The notes: generated by a model not told the origin, from the sequence alone. DNA of 64,000 nt from Pigmentiphaga humi (GCF_900606115.1 NZ_UWPJ01000024.1:62001-126000), one strand, 5' to 3'. Numbered from the stretch's first letter, positions 17,681-26,359 are shown. Numbers and translations: made by a program.

Positions 17681-18010
17681 ATGGCAAACGACGCAGGGCA
17701 TTTCGGACTCATCGTCGAATTCGAGGTAAAGAAAGAACATCTGGACCGATTCAACGAATTGGTGGCCGAGAACGCGCGGCTATCGGCATCGAACGAACCG
17801 GGATGCCGGCAGTTCGACGTCCTGCAGGACACCTCGGATCCCTGCCGCATCGTGCTCTATGAAATCTACGACGACGCCGCGGCATTCAAAGACAGGCACA
17901 TACCGGCGGAGCATACGCAGCGCTTTCTCGCCGCCGCGCGCGAGCTCGCCACGTCGCAGACCTCCCGCCGCCTGATCCGTATTGCCGCGAACGCAAAGGA
18001 AAGGCAATGA
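17681..18010 (+). CDS. ABM-family (antibiotic biosynthesis monooxygenase-like) small protein
   Basis: The 109-residue protein is a single ferredoxin-like ABM domain: GLIVEFEVKKEHLDRF, the EPGCRQFDVLQD motif and YEIYDDAAAFKDRH with HTQRFL at its end. Proteins of this type are cofactor-free quinol monooxygenases (YgiN) or autoinducer-lyase-like enzymes (LsrG). In aromatic operons they often act on quinols. It overlaps the following RraA-type gene by four bases (ATGA). Confidence 0.88.
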   Translation: MANDAGHFGLIVEFEVKKEHLDRFNELVAENARLSASNEPGCRQFDVLQDTSDPCRIVLYEIYDDAAAFKDRHIPAEHTQRFLAAARELATSQTSRRLIRIAANAKERQ

Positions 18011-18744
18011 GCCTCGATGCGCGGTCCATCCGTGAACGCCTTGCGCAGTACTCGGTCAGCCTGGTCGCGGACGTACTCAAGGAACACGGCTCGGATCGCC
18101 TGGTGATGCGTGGCATCGTCCGGCGCACCCCAGCCGGCGCGGCTCCGCTGGTGGGCCAGGCGCGCACTCTGCGCTTCGTGCCGGCGCGCTGCGACTTCAA
18201 GGCTCCTGCGGGCAATCTGCGCATGCGGCTGATCGATGACGTCCGCTCCGGCGAAGTCCTCGTATTCGATGCGTCCTGCAATCCGGCATCGTCGGCATTC
18301 GGCGACATGGTGGCGGCGCGCGCGGCAACGGCCGGCGCGACGGGCATCGTGATCGATGGCGCATTGCGCGACGTCGATGCCATCGCGGCGCTCGGCTTGT
18401 CGGCCTACTCGTCGAACATCGCTCCGGCGCCGAACGCCGCGCCGTCGGTGCCGCAGGAAGCGGACGCTCCGATCCAGTGCGGCGGCGTGCTGGTCTTGCC
18501 TGGCGACTGGATCGTCGCCGACGGCGACGGCGTCATCGTCATTCCTGCTTCGCTTGCAGCCGACGTCGTCGAGAAGGGCGACGCCCTGACCCGCAAAGAG
18601 GAATTCTGCCGCGGGCTGATCGAACGCGGACATACGCTGGCCGAAGCCTTTCCCATGCCGGCGGGGCTCGCGCCCCATTTCGCCACCTACCTGGAGACGG
18701 GCAGGCTTCCCACGGCAGACGAAGTACGCGGCACTGTCCGATAA
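18007..18744 (+). CDS. RraA-family aldolase (4-hydroxy-4-methyl-2-oxoglutarate / CHA aldolase type)
   Basis: The 245-residue protein keeps the class II aldolase residues of the HMG/CHA family: Asp100 in FGDMVAARA and the DG..RD motif in GIVIDGALRDV (Asp117, Arg121, Asp122). The family cleaves 4-hydroxy-2-oxo-dicarboxylates to pyruvate and a second oxo-acid, the last step of protocatechuate 4,5-cleavage and gallate routes. That, with the PrpF/LigU-type proteins at the left of the window, makes oxalomesaconate-type chemistry plausible, although no LigAB-type cleavage enzyme is present. It is longer than RraA itself and placed in a catabolic operon, so an RNase E regulator role is unlikely. Confidence 0.88.
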   Translation: MSLDARSIRERLAQYSVSLVADVLKEHGSDRLVMRGIVRRTPAGAAPLVGQARTLRFVPARCDFKAPAGNLRMRLIDDVRSGEVLVFDASCNPASSAFGDMVAARAATAGATGIVIDGALRDVDAIAALGLSAYSSNIAPAPNAAPSVPQEADAPIQCGGVLVLPGDWIVADGDGVIVIPASLAADVVEKGDALTRKEEFCRGLIERGHTLAEAFPMPAGLAPHFATYLETGRLPTADEVRGTVR

Positions 18745-18772
18745 TCCGGTTTCCATCGGCCCAGAATCCACA

Positions 18773-19546
18773 ATGATGCCAGCCTCTTCGTCCTCCCCGG
18801 CCTATGAAATGCTGCCAGGCAGCTCCCTGTTCCCCCCCGCTCGCAGCGCACAGGCGCGCCACGCACTCATTGTGGCGGGCATTGCCGAATTCAGCGAACG
18901 CGGCGTCGACGGCGCCTCGGCGCGGCGCATCGCCGAGCGCGCGGGCCAGAACGTCGCCGCCATCGCCTATTACTTCGGCAACAAGGAAGGGCTGTATCGG
19001 GCCATCGCCACTTATGCGGTCGAGGTCGTCACTCGCCGCACCGGACCGCTTCTCGATGAAATCGAAGCCTATCTGGCCGGCGGAAAAAACTCGCCCGCCC
19101 GCTGCCTCGACTATCTGCTGCGCATGCTGTCGAGCACGCTTTCGGGCAACGACGAACTGGTCGCGCTGACGCAACTGATCGTGCGCGAACAGACGCATCC
19201 GACGGACGCGTTCGAGATTCTGTTCCGGGGTGCGCTGGAACGGCCCCACCGCGTAGGTACCGCGCTGGTCGCAGCGTATGCAGGCGGCAAGGCCGACGAC
19301 CCGAGTTTCGTCATCCACTATCACCTGATACTCAGCTCCATGCTGGGCCTGCGCGTGGCGCGCCAGACGCTGCTGCGCCGCACGGAATGGACCGATATCG
19401 GCGACGTCGAGCGTCGGCAGATCGCAGAGATCCTGACCGAGCACGTGACCGCCACCCTTCGATCCCTCCGTTCACGGAAGACCCGGGCCGCCGCCGCGAA
19501 GCGCACCCGCACGGCTCGCAACGGCAGCCGCGCCAAGCATCCATAG
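18773..19546 (+). CDS. TetR-family regulator with CerR-type C-terminal domain
   Basis: The 257-residue protein has a TetR helix-turn-helix at about residues 20-70: RHALIVAGIAEFSERG, then AERAGQNVAAIAYYFGNKEGLYRAI. The C-terminal part resembles the DUF1956/CerR domain, and the tail is rich in Arg/Lys/Ala (about residues 235-257). It lies 28 bases after the RraA-type gene on the same strand, so it is probably a local regulator of this operon or of the downstream FAH-GST pair. The ligand is unknown. Confidence 0.88.
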   Translation: MMPASSSSPAYEMLPGSSLFPPARSAQARHALIVAGIAEFSERGVDGASARRIAERAGQNVAAIAYYFGNKEGLYRAIATYAVEVVTRRTGPLLDEIEAYLAGGKNSPARCLDYLLRMLSSTLSGNDELVALTQLIVREQTHPTDAFEILFRGALERPHRVGTALVAAYAGGKADDPSFVIHYHLILSSMLGLRVARQTLLRRTEWTDIGDVERRQIAEILTEHVTATLRSLRSRKTRAAAAKRTRTARNGSRAKHP

Positions 19547-19575
19547 CCGGCCACACTCCATCGCAGAGACGCCAG

Positions 19576-20610
19576 ATGAAACTCGCTACCTATCTTCCCG
19601 CGTCAGGCAACGGCGCGCCCCGCATCGGCGCGGTCGACACCGCCTCGGCGTCGATACTGGACCTGCAGGCCGCTTGGCAGCGCGAACACCATGGCGAGCA
19701 CCCGGCGTTTGCGTCCATGCTGGCGCTGATCGAAGCGGGAGAGGCCGGCCTTCGAGCCGCCCGGGAAACAGAGGCGCATGCCGGCATCGGCCAGCGCACT
19801 CCGCTCGGCTCGGTCCGGCTGCTGGCGCCTATCCCGCTGCCTCCGCAGATACGGGACTGCAACAACTTCGAAGAACACATGCGCAACGCGCGCCTCGGCA
19901 TGACGCGAATGAAGGCTCGCATCGCCGGCCAGCCCGAACCGGCTCCAGGGAGCGTCGACCTCACCCCCCACCCGGTCAACTTCGCGCACATCGTTTTCTA
20001 CATTTCCAACCGCTTCACCGTGGTGGGCCCGGACGCGGACATCGAGTGGCCGTCCTACGCCGACTATTTCGACTATGAAGGGGAGTTCGCCGCGATCATC
20101 GGCAAACCCGGCCGCGACATTCCCGCCGGCCGGGCCGACGAGCACATCTTCGGCTACACCGTCTTCAACGACTTTTCCGCGCGCGACAAACAAGCCGAGG
20201 AAATGGAAGGACGCATGGGCCCCACCAAGGGCAAGAGCTTCGACACCGGCAACGCCATGGGCCCCTGGATCGTGACCCGCGACGAAATACCGGACTGCCG
20301 CGCCATGGCCATCCAGGTGCGCGTGAACGGCGAGCGGCGCGCCGCCGCGACCACCGCGGGAATGATCCACAGCGTCGGACAGATGATCGCCTACATCTCG
20401 CAGCATGAAACCCTGCATTGCGGCGAGGTCATCGGGTCCGGCACGGTCGGCGGCTGCTGCGGCCTGGAAACAGGCCGTTTCCTGGAGGACGGCGACGTCG
20501 TCGAAATCGACATCGACCGGATCGGCGTGCTGCGCAACCGCGTCCGCCGCCAGTTGCCGGCGCCGGAGCTCAGAACGGAAGATAATCGGCAGAGAAGTTC
20601 CATCGACTGA
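19576..20610 (+). CDS. Fumarylacetoacetate hydrolase (FAH) family protein
   Basis: The 344-residue protein starts at ATG 19576. The FAH fold is seen in FDYEGEFAAIIG (metal acids), FGYTVFNDFSARD and the C-terminal GEVIGSGTVGGCCGLETG. The central insert (MEGRMGPTKGKSFDTGN) resembles larger FAH-family hydrolases of aromatic routes. It is not a close copy of the FAH protein at 11051. Next to a GST it may process an acylpyruvate- or maleylacetoacetate-type intermediate, as FAH does after GST-zeta isomerase in the homogentisate route. The GST here is not of the zeta type, so that parallel is loose. Confidence 0.9.
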   Translation: MKLATYLPASGNGAPRIGAVDTASASILDLQAAWQREHHGEHPAFASMLALIEAGEAGLRAARETEAHAGIGQRTPLGSVRLLAPIPLPPQIRDCNNFEEHMRNARLGMTRMKARIAGQPEPAPGSVDLTPHPVNFAHIVFYISNRFTVVGPDADIEWPSYADYFDYEGEFAAIIGKPGRDIPAGRADEHIFGYTVFNDFSARDKQAEEMEGRMGPTKGKSFDTGNAMGPWIVTRDEIPDCRAMAIQVRVNGERRAAATTAGMIHSVGQMIAYISQHETLHCGEVIGSGTVGGCCGLETGRFLEDGDVVEIDIDRIGVLRNRVRRQLPAPELRTEDNRQRSSID

Positions 20611-20631
20611 ATTCTCAATGCATCGGCTCAC

Positions 20632-21258
20632 ATGACCATCGAACTCCACACATGGGATACCCCCAACGGCCGCAAGATAAGCGTGGCCCTGGAAGAAATG
20701 GAATTGCCCTACGACGTGCTGCCCGTCGACATCCGCAACAAGCAGCAGTTCGAGGAATCCTTCCTGCGGATCAGCCCCAACAACAAGATTCCCGCCATCG
20801 TCGACCCGGACGGCCCCGACGGCAGGCCGATCAGCGTCTTCGAATCGGGAGCCATACTTTTCTACCTGGCGCGCAAGACCGGAAAATTCCTGCCGGCCGA
20901 CCTACGCGGCCAGACCCTGGTCATGGAATGGCTGATGTGGCAGATGGGCGGCTTCGGTCCCATGCCGGGCCAGGTCCATCACTTCAGGGCGCTGCCCGAC
21001 GAATCCGACCGCCGCTATGGGCTGCAGCGCTTCAGCGCCGAAACGCGCCGCCTCTACGGCGTGCTGGACCGCCGCCTGGCCGCGGGCGAGTACGTCGCAG
21101 GCGCGGTGTCCATCGCCGACTTCGCGATCCTGGGCTGGGCCTGGCGGCACGAACGCCACCAGGTCGACCTGGCCGACTATCCCAACGTGGCGCGCTGGTA
21201 CGAGGCCATGATGGCGCGTCCCGCGGTGCAGCGGGGGTTTGCAAGAAAGCTGGACTGA
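20632..21258 (+). CDS. Glutathione S-transferase family protein, Nu-class-like
   Basis: The 208-residue protein has an N-terminal thioredoxin-like domain with DTPNGRKISVALEEM, matching the TPN(G)xK active-site start of YfcG/YghU-type enzymes, then the glutathione-binding NKIPAIVD and VFESGAILFYLA. The helical C-terminal domain ends near YEAMMARPAVQRG. Relatives show glutathione-disulfide reductase, peroxidase or beta-etherase-like activity. It is the last gene of the run that begins at 15817, 21 bases after the FAH gene, and could cleave or isomerise a glutathione-dependent intermediate such as an aromatic ether. Confidence 0.9.
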   Translation: MTIELHTWDTPNGRKISVALEEMELPYDVLPVDIRNKQQFEESFLRISPNNKIPAIVDPDGPDGRPISVFESGAILFYLARKTGKFLPADLRGQTLVMEWLMWQMGGFGPMPGQVHHFRALPDESDRRYGLQRFSAETRRLYGVLDRRLAAGEYVAGAVSIADFAILGWAWRHERHQVDLADYPNVARWYEAMMARPAVQRGFARKLD

Positions 21259-21308
21259 AACAGGGCCGCAGCACGCGGGCACAGCGATTCCACGCGTGCT
21301 GCGGCACT

Positions 21309-22289
21309 TCAATCGATGCGTATCCCCAGATCCCGCACGATCTTTCCGTAACGCTGCACCTCCGAAGCCAGGAACGCCTCCAGGACATCGGGTGTCCCGG
21401 GGGCGGCCTCGAGTCCCTGCGCCGCGAACTTCTGCCTGACCTCCGGATCGTTCAGGGCCACGTTCAGCGCGGCGTTCAGACGACCGACGACCTCCGGCGG
21501 CGTGCCGGCCGGGGCCAGCATCGCCTGCGCGCTGGGGATGTCGATGCCGGCCAGTTCGGGCACGCCCGCCTCCGCCAGCGACGGCACACCCGGAACCAGG
21601 CGCGCCTCTTTCGCGGTGGTCAGCGCAAGCGCCCTGAGCCGGCCTTCGCGCAACTGCGGCACGATGCCGACGTCCGCGATGGTGAAATCGACGTCTCCAG
21701 CCATGAGCGCAACGATGGCCGGGCCCGCCCCCTTGTACGGAACGTGCGTGAAGCTGACTCCGGCCGCTCTGGATATCAGCTCGGTGGCCAGGTGCGGGGT
21801 CGCGCCGTTGCCGCTCGACCCGTAGGTCAGCTTACCGGGGTTCGCGCGCGCATTGTCTATCAGGTCTTTGAGCGTCTTGAACGGCGACTTCGCATTGACT
21901 GCGATAACGAACGGCGAGGTATTGACCAGCCCGATGGAGGCAAAGCTCCGCAAGGCGTCGTAGGACAGGTTCTTGTAGAGCGCCGCCGAACTGGCGTGCG
22001 AAATCGGCCCGGTCATATACAGCGTGTGGCCGTCGGGTGCGGACGATGCGACGAAGGCCGCGCCGATCGTCGTGCCCGCGCCCGGGCGGTTCTCGACGAA
22101 TACGGTCTGCTTCAAGTCCTCCGACATCTTCGCCGCGACGACGCGGGCGCCCACGTCGGTCGAGCCGCCCGGCGGGAACGGGATGACGAGGCGCACCGCC
22201 TTCGTCGGAAAGCCCTGGGCCGCCGCCGCTGCGCCGACGGTGAACCCCAGGACCGCGACGAGGGCGTGCCCCAGTTGCGTAATCTTCAT
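21309..22289 (-). CDS. Bug/TctC-family periplasmic solute receptor
   Basis: The 326-residue protein has a clear signal peptide (about residues 1-24, GAAAAAQG) and the landmarks VIPFPPGGSTD, TVFVENRPGAG and SAPDGHTLY. It follows the DapA-family gene by 16 bases and is transcribed with it away from a LysR gene. The pair probably takes up and cleaves, or dehydrates, a small oxo-acid. No membrane permease is nearby. Confidence 0.93.
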   Translation of the reverse strand: MKITQLGHALVAVLGFTVGAAAAAQGFPTKAVRLVIPFPPGGSTDVGARVVAAKMSEDLKQTVFVENRPGAGTTIGAAFVASSAPDGHTLYMTGPISHASSAALYKNLSYDALRSFASIGLVNTSPFVIAVNAKSPFKTLKDLIDNARANPGKLTYGSSGNGATPHLATELISRAAGVSFTHVPYKGAGPAIVALMAGDVDFTIADVGIVPQLREGRLRALALTTAKEARLVPGVPSLAEAGVPELAGIDIPSAQAMLAPAGTPPEVVGRLNAALNVALNDPEVRQKFAAQGLEAAPGTPDVLEAFLASEVQRYGKIVRDLGIRID

Positions 22290-22305
22290 TGGGCTCTCCC
22301 CGCAT

Positions 22306-23304
22306 TCAAGCAGCGGCGATGTCGCGCGATACCGGCAGGCCGGCGCCGCGCATCAGCTCATCGAGCTTGCGGACCTCTTCCGGACGCGGGGCGGGCATGG
22401 GCGGACGCATGCGCGGCGAGGCGATCAGCCCGCGCAGCCACGTGGCGATCTTGTAGCGGATGTGCAGGCGGCCGGGCTCCGAGTAGACGTACTCGTGCAG
22501 GCGCGCCATGCCGCCGTCCCAGACCTTGCGGGCCGCGACCAGGTCGTTGTTCCGCATGGCCTCGATGTGATCGAGCATGGGTTCGAGCGCATAGTTCCAT
22601 GATCCGCTGATGGTGCCGTCGAAGTTTCCGACCGAGAGGAATTCGTGGAAATAGTGCGCGCTCGAGCACAGCAAGGCGACGTCCGGATGCCGTTCGCGCA
22701 TGGCGCGCGACAGGATGCGGTGGCCCGGATAGTTGTAGGTCATCTTCCAGCCGACGATGTTGGGCACCTCGCGGCAGATCTTCAGCGTCGGCTCCAGCGG
22801 AAGGCCAATGCCCCACGGCTGCGACACGTTGGTGACAGGATGGGTGAAGATGGGAAGATCGGCGACGCGGTCCTGCTCCTTGATCTGATCGAGCCACACC
22901 TCCGGGTAGCGCGTCGCGTCCCAGGCGATGCTGATATCCATCGAGCCGGCCGGGGGCACGACGAAAATGCCGTCTACGCCCATGGCCTTGGCATCGCGGA
23001 CGACATCCAGCGTTTCCTCGGTCGTCCAGGCATAGGTGCCGGCCAGGATCGGCAATTTGCCGCCGGCCTCTTCCATGACGATTTCCAGGACGCGCCGCTT
23101 CTCCTCGCGCGTCAGGTAGAACACTTCGCCGGCCTCGGGATTGGCGATCAATCCGCCCACCTCGGCGTAGCGGTGGTTCACGTAGTGGCGAACCAGCGCG
23201 CGCAGCCCAGGCTCGTCGATCTTCAGGTCGTCCTTCAGCGGCAGGACGAGTGCGGTGTACAGGCGGCGCGCGACGTCGCCCCCGGCGTTCTTGACCAGCT
23301 TCAT
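22306..23304 (-). CDS. Dihydrodipicolinate synthase (DapA) superfamily lyase/dehydratase
   Basis: The 332-residue protein is a class I aldolase-type TIM barrel. The N-terminal LVLPLKDDLKIDEPGLRALVRHY, the AGTYAWTTEETLDV segment and the Schiff-base lysine candidate in VGWKMTYNYPG (about residue 178) fit the superfamily. The Tyr-containing Y-N-x-P-G-R-T loop of DapA is replaced by a stretch reading IFTHPVTNV, so it is not a lysine-pathway DapA. Relatives include 2-keto-3-deoxy acid dehydratases/aldolases, trans-o-hydroxybenzylidenepyruvate hydratase-aldolase and KDG aldolase. With IlvD-type (32266) and aldehyde dehydrogenase (36487) genes not far away, a sugar-acid dehydratase is one option. 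Confidence 0.88.
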   Translation of the reverse strand: MKLVKNAGGDVARRLYTALVLPLKDDLKIDEPGLRALVRHYVNHRYAEVGGLIANPEAGEVFYLTREEKRRVLEIVMEEAGGKLPILAGTYAWTTEETLDVVRDAKAMGVDGIFVVPPAGSMDISIAWDATRYPEVWLDQIKEQDRVADLPIFTHPVTNVSQPWGIGLPLEPTLKICREVPNIVGWKMTYNYPGHRILSRAMRERHPDVALLCSSAHYFHEFLSVGNFDGTISGSWNYALEPMLDHIEAMRNNDLVAARKVWDGGMARLHEYVYSEPGRLHIRYKIATWLRGLIASPRMRPPMPAPRPEEVRKLDELMRGAGLPVSRDIAAA

Positions 23305-23373
23305 GTCGTCTCCTTACAGTGGACCCGGCGATCCTGCCGGTGCAGACAATTCTAGGAACCCGCATTTAATATG

Positions 23374-23389
23374 TGAAATATATATTTCA
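23374..23389. promoter_or_regulatory. 16-base perfect palindrome, candidate LysR operator
   Basis: TGAAATATATATTTCA is a perfect palindrome with the T-N11-A core expected for LysR-type regulators. It sits 22 bases before ATG 23412 of a LysR gene and in the divergent region with the DapA-Bug operon, an ideal place for autoregulation. The region is markedly A/T-rich against its surroundings. Confidence 0.65.
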
Positions 23390-23411
23390 AATTCATTTAT
23401 TTCATTCACTT

Positions 23412-24332
23412 ATGAATCTATCACTGCGCCATTTCAAGGCATTCCTCGCCTTGGCCGATACCCACAGCTTCACGCGCGCAGCCCAGGCGCTGCATATAAG
23501 CCAACCCGGTTTGAGCCTGATGATGCAGGAGATGGAGAACCAGCTCTCATGCAAGCTGCTGGAGCGCACCACGCGCTCGGTCGACCTCACGCCCGCCGGC
23601 CGGCGCCTGCTCATCTCGGCGCGCCGCATCGTCGACGAGATGGATGGCGTGACGCCCGTGCTGAGCCAGCTGTCGGTCGAACAGCGGCGCACCCTTCACA
23701 TTGCGTCGACCCAGATTTTCTGCGCCAACGTCATGTCGCACGTCTACGTGCGGCTGCGCCGGAACCATCCGGCCATAGACCTGCGCATCGTCGACGTGCA
23801 CAGGCCCGAAGTCGAACGGCTGGTGCGCAGCGGCGAGGTCGATTGCGGCCTGGGCATCTTCTCGCGGCGCTTGCCCGACATGTCCCGCAAGCCGCTCTTC
23901 CAGTTCGGCTTCCGCTACGTGGAGGCCCGCGACGCGCCCGTGCTGCTGGGCATGCGGAATCCCCCTGCGCGGCTCGCCTGGAGCGATTTGCCGGACGTGC
24001 CCTTCGTCGAACTGAACGCGACCTCCGAACTGCAACAGTTCATCAACCAGCACAAGAGCCGGGCGGGCCGTGCCAGCGCCGCAGTCGGCATACGGTTCAA
24101 CAATCTGGAATCCCTGGTCGGCATGGTGGCGGCCGGCGTCGGGCCGACCATACTGCCCTCTTTCGCGGCGCCGGAGCCGCGCCGGACCGAGTTCGTATCG
24201 GTGCTGCTGACCGACCCGTCGGTGGACCTGGACTTTCACATGATCACCAAGCGCGGACGCGCCCAGCCGGCCGCGCTGCAAGCCTTTACCGATACCCTGT
24301 GCGAGGTGATCGCCGAGCGTGGCGGGCACTAG
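23412..24332 (+). CDS. LysR-family transcriptional regulator
   Basis: The 306-residue protein starts at ATG 23412 (MNLSLRHFKAF), which fits the standard LysR beginning better than the GTG at 23373. The helix-turn-helix is at about residues 2-60 (SFTRAAQALHISQPGLSLMMQEME). The LysR substrate domain follows, with the MVAAGVGPTILPS segment of the ligand pocket. It is divergent from the DapA-Bug operon and upstream of the Rieske alpha/beta operon, so it may control either or both. Confidence 0.92.
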   Translation: MNLSLRHFKAFLALADTHSFTRAAQALHISQPGLSLMMQEMENQLSCKLLERTTRSVDLTPAGRRLLISARRIVDEMDGVTPVLSQLSVEQRRTLHIASTQIFCANVMSHVYVRLRRNHPAIDLRIVDVHRPEVERLVRSGEVDCGLGIFSRRLPDMSRKPLFQFGFRYVEARDAPVLLGMRNPPARLAWSDLPDVPFVELNATSELQQFINQHKSRAGRASAAVGIRFNNLESLVGMVAAGVGPTILPSFAAPEPRRTEFVSVLLTDPSVDLDFHMITKRGRAQPAALQAFTDTLCEVIAERGGH

Positions 24333-24439
24333 GTATGCAAGCGGCACATACCCAGTATGCCCGGCGTCCGATAGACTCCCGCCCGGCCATTCCTTAACGT
24401 TCCTCTGTGCGCGGCGGTGGCCGCGCCGGAGGAATAGCG

Positions 24440-25789
24440 ATGGCACTTTCACTCGACACGCTGGTCGATGCGAGGGCCGGCACCGTCAGCCGGGAACTCT
24501 TCGCCAGCCAGGAACTGTTCGATCTCGAACAGGAACACCTGTTTTCCCGGGCCTGGCTGTTCGTCGGCCACGAATCGATGGTTCCCGGCCCCGACGATTA
24601 TTTCGTCAGCCGGATGGGCACCGATTCGGTCATTCTCACGCGCGATCGCCAGAACCAGATCCAGGTCCTGCTCAATTCATGTGCGCACCGCGGCATGAAG
24701 CTGTGCCGCCAGGACCAGGGCAATACCCGCGCCTTTTCCTGTCCCTACCATGGCTGGACGTTCACGACCGACGGCAAGCTGTCGTCCATACCCGGCGCGC
24801 TCACGGGCGTACCCGGGCTGAACAGGCATTACTTCGGCGAGCTCGACACCTCGGCCTGGGGCTTGCGCCGGGTGGCCAAGCTGGTCAATTTCAAAGGCAC
24901 GATCTGGGCGACCTGGGATCCGGACGCTCCCGATTTCGAAGAGTACCTGGGCGACATGAAGCTCTACCTGGACTCCGCCCTCGACCATCGCGACGGCAGC
25001 CCCGGCGGCTCGGAAATGATCGCGGGCGTGCAGAAGTGGCGCATCGGCACCAACTGGAAGATCATCGCCGAGAACTTCAACGGCGATCTCTACCACGACA
25101 TCAGCCACCGCTCGGTGGATTCCATCGGCATCGGGCCGGGCGGCAAGGGCCGGCGCGACGCCACCCCGCAGCGCACGTCGATATCGTTCAGGCATTTCGG
25201 CCACGGCGTGATCGGCCGCGCCCCGTACCAGGACGAGGAGCCCTACAAGCCGCTGTTCGCCAACCATCCCGAGGTGGAGGACTATTACCGCGGCCTCTAC
25301 GACAAGCGCGAGGCGCTCCTGGGCGGCAAGGTGAAGGTCCTGCACAGCGTGGGCGGCGTGTTCCCGAACGTGGCCATCCATGGCCGCCAGCCGCGCACCA
25401 TCGGCGTCTTCCATCCGATCAGCCCGACCGAAACCGAGATGTGGCGGATTTTCCTGGTCGACAAGGACGCGCCGCAGGCCGTCAAGGACGCCCACCGCCA
25501 CTACTATCTGCGCTACTCCGGCCCGGGCGGGATGACGGAGTCGGACGATACCGAGAACTGGACCTACGCCACGCAATCGTGCAGGGGCAGCATCGCGCGC
25601 CGAACGCCGTTCAACTACCAGATGGGCCTCGGCCACGCGGAGCCCATACCCGGGCTGCGCGGGGCGGTGACCACCGGCGAGTTCACCGAAGAGAACAACC
25701 GCAACTACTACAAGCGCTGGGCCCAGTTCGTGCGCGGCCTGTCGTGGGCCGAACTGATGGCCGCCTCGCGGGCCGAGCAAGGGGCGTGA
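24440..25789 (+). CDS. Rieske aromatic ring-hydroxylating dioxygenase, large (alpha) subunit
   Basis: The 449-residue protein starts at ATG 24440, behind GGAGGAAT. The Rieske centre has Cys81, His83, Cys101 and His104. The mononuclear iron segment is ENFNGDLYHDISH: Asp216 and His219 are at the standard distance, but the second His (223) comes after three residues instead of the usual four. A small subunit gene follows, so this is an alpha3beta3-type enzyme of the benzoate/anthranilate/naphthalene group. No ferredoxin or reductase gene is in this operon; the only reductase in the window is at 12530. The substrate is unknown; a neighbouring aminotransferase and ThDP enzyme suggest an amino- or oxo-acid-bearing aromatic. 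Confidence 0.92.
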   Translation: MALSLDTLVDARAGTVSRELFASQELFDLEQEHLFSRAWLFVGHESMVPGPDDYFVSRMGTDSVILTRDRQNQIQVLLNSCAHRGMKLCRQDQGNTRAFSCPYHGWTFTTDGKLSSIPGALTGVPGLNRHYFGELDTSAWGLRRVAKLVNFKGTIWATWDPDAPDFEEYLGDMKLYLDSALDHRDGSPGGSEMIAGVQKWRIGTNWKIIAENFNGDLYHDISHRSVDSIGIGPGGKGRRDATPQRTSISFRHFGHGVIGRAPYQDEEPYKPLFANHPEVEDYYRGLYDKREALLGGKVKVLHSVGGVFPNVAIHGRQPRTIGVFHPISPTETEMWRIFLVDKDAPQAVKDAHRHYYLRYSGPGGMTESDDTENWTYATQSCRGSIARRTPFNYQMGLGHAEPIPGLRGAVTTGEFTEENNRNYYKRWAQFVRGLSWAELMAASRAEQGA

Positions 25790-25790
25790 C

Positions 25791-26351
25791 ATGTCGACGG
25801 TTCTCCAACAAGACGCCGAAGCGCAGCTCGCCGCCCTGCTGCTGCTGAAATCCGTCGAGCAGTTCTACTACCAGCAGTCCGACATGCTCGACGCGCGCGA
25901 CTACGAAGGCTGGCTGGCCACGCTGGACGAGCGCATCCGTTATTGGATGCCCCTCGCCCGCAACGTGCAGAGCCGCTCGCTGGCCGAGGAATACACCCGG
26001 CCCCAGCAGGACGCGGCCTGGTTCGACGAAGGCATGGAGACGCTGCGCCTGCGCGTCGAGCAGTTCCGCACCGGCATGCATTGGGCCGAGGAACCGGTCT
26101 CGCGCGTGTCGCACCTGGTCACCAATGTGCGCATCGTCGAAACCCGGGAGGACGGCGAGGGACGGCGCCGCGTCCAGGCCCGCTCGCGCTTCCTCGTCTA
26201 CCAGAACCGGCTCGAAACCGAAACGGCGCTGTTCGTCGGCAAGCGCGACGACACGCTGATCGAGACCGCCGGCGGCTGGAAAGTACGCCAGCGCTCCATC
26301 TTCCTCGACCAGTCCGTGCTGCTCGGCAAGGCGCTCACCGTTTTCTTCTGA
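25791..26351 (+). CDS. Ring-hydroxylating dioxygenase small (beta) subunit
   Basis: The 186-residue protein has the SnoaL/NTF2-like fold typical of beta subunits: QFYYQQSDMLDARDYEGWL, YWMPLARN, VSHLVTNVRI and the C-terminal WKVRQRSIFLDQSVLL. It starts one base after the stop of the alpha gene, so translation is coupled. Beta subunits are structural and support the alpha3beta3 hexamer. Its presence places the enzyme among benzoate/anthranilate-type oxygenases and not among the alpha-only phthalate type seen at 15817. Confidence 0.92.
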   Translation: MSTVLQQDAEAQLAALLLLKSVEQFYYQQSDMLDARDYEGWLATLDERIRYWMPLARNVQSRSLAEEYTRPQQDAAWFDEGMETLRLRVEQFRTGMHWAEEPVSRVSHLVTNVRIVETREDGEGRRRVQARSRFLVYQNRLETETALFVGKRDDTLIETAGGWKVRQRSIFLDQSVLLGKALTVFF

Positions 26352-26359
26352 GGAAAATC

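Noticed and set aside
23373-23411. A GTG start extending the LysR protein by 13 residues
   Set aside because: It would place the start inside the operator-like palindrome and add residues foreign to the family; ATG 23412 gives the standard LysR beginning.
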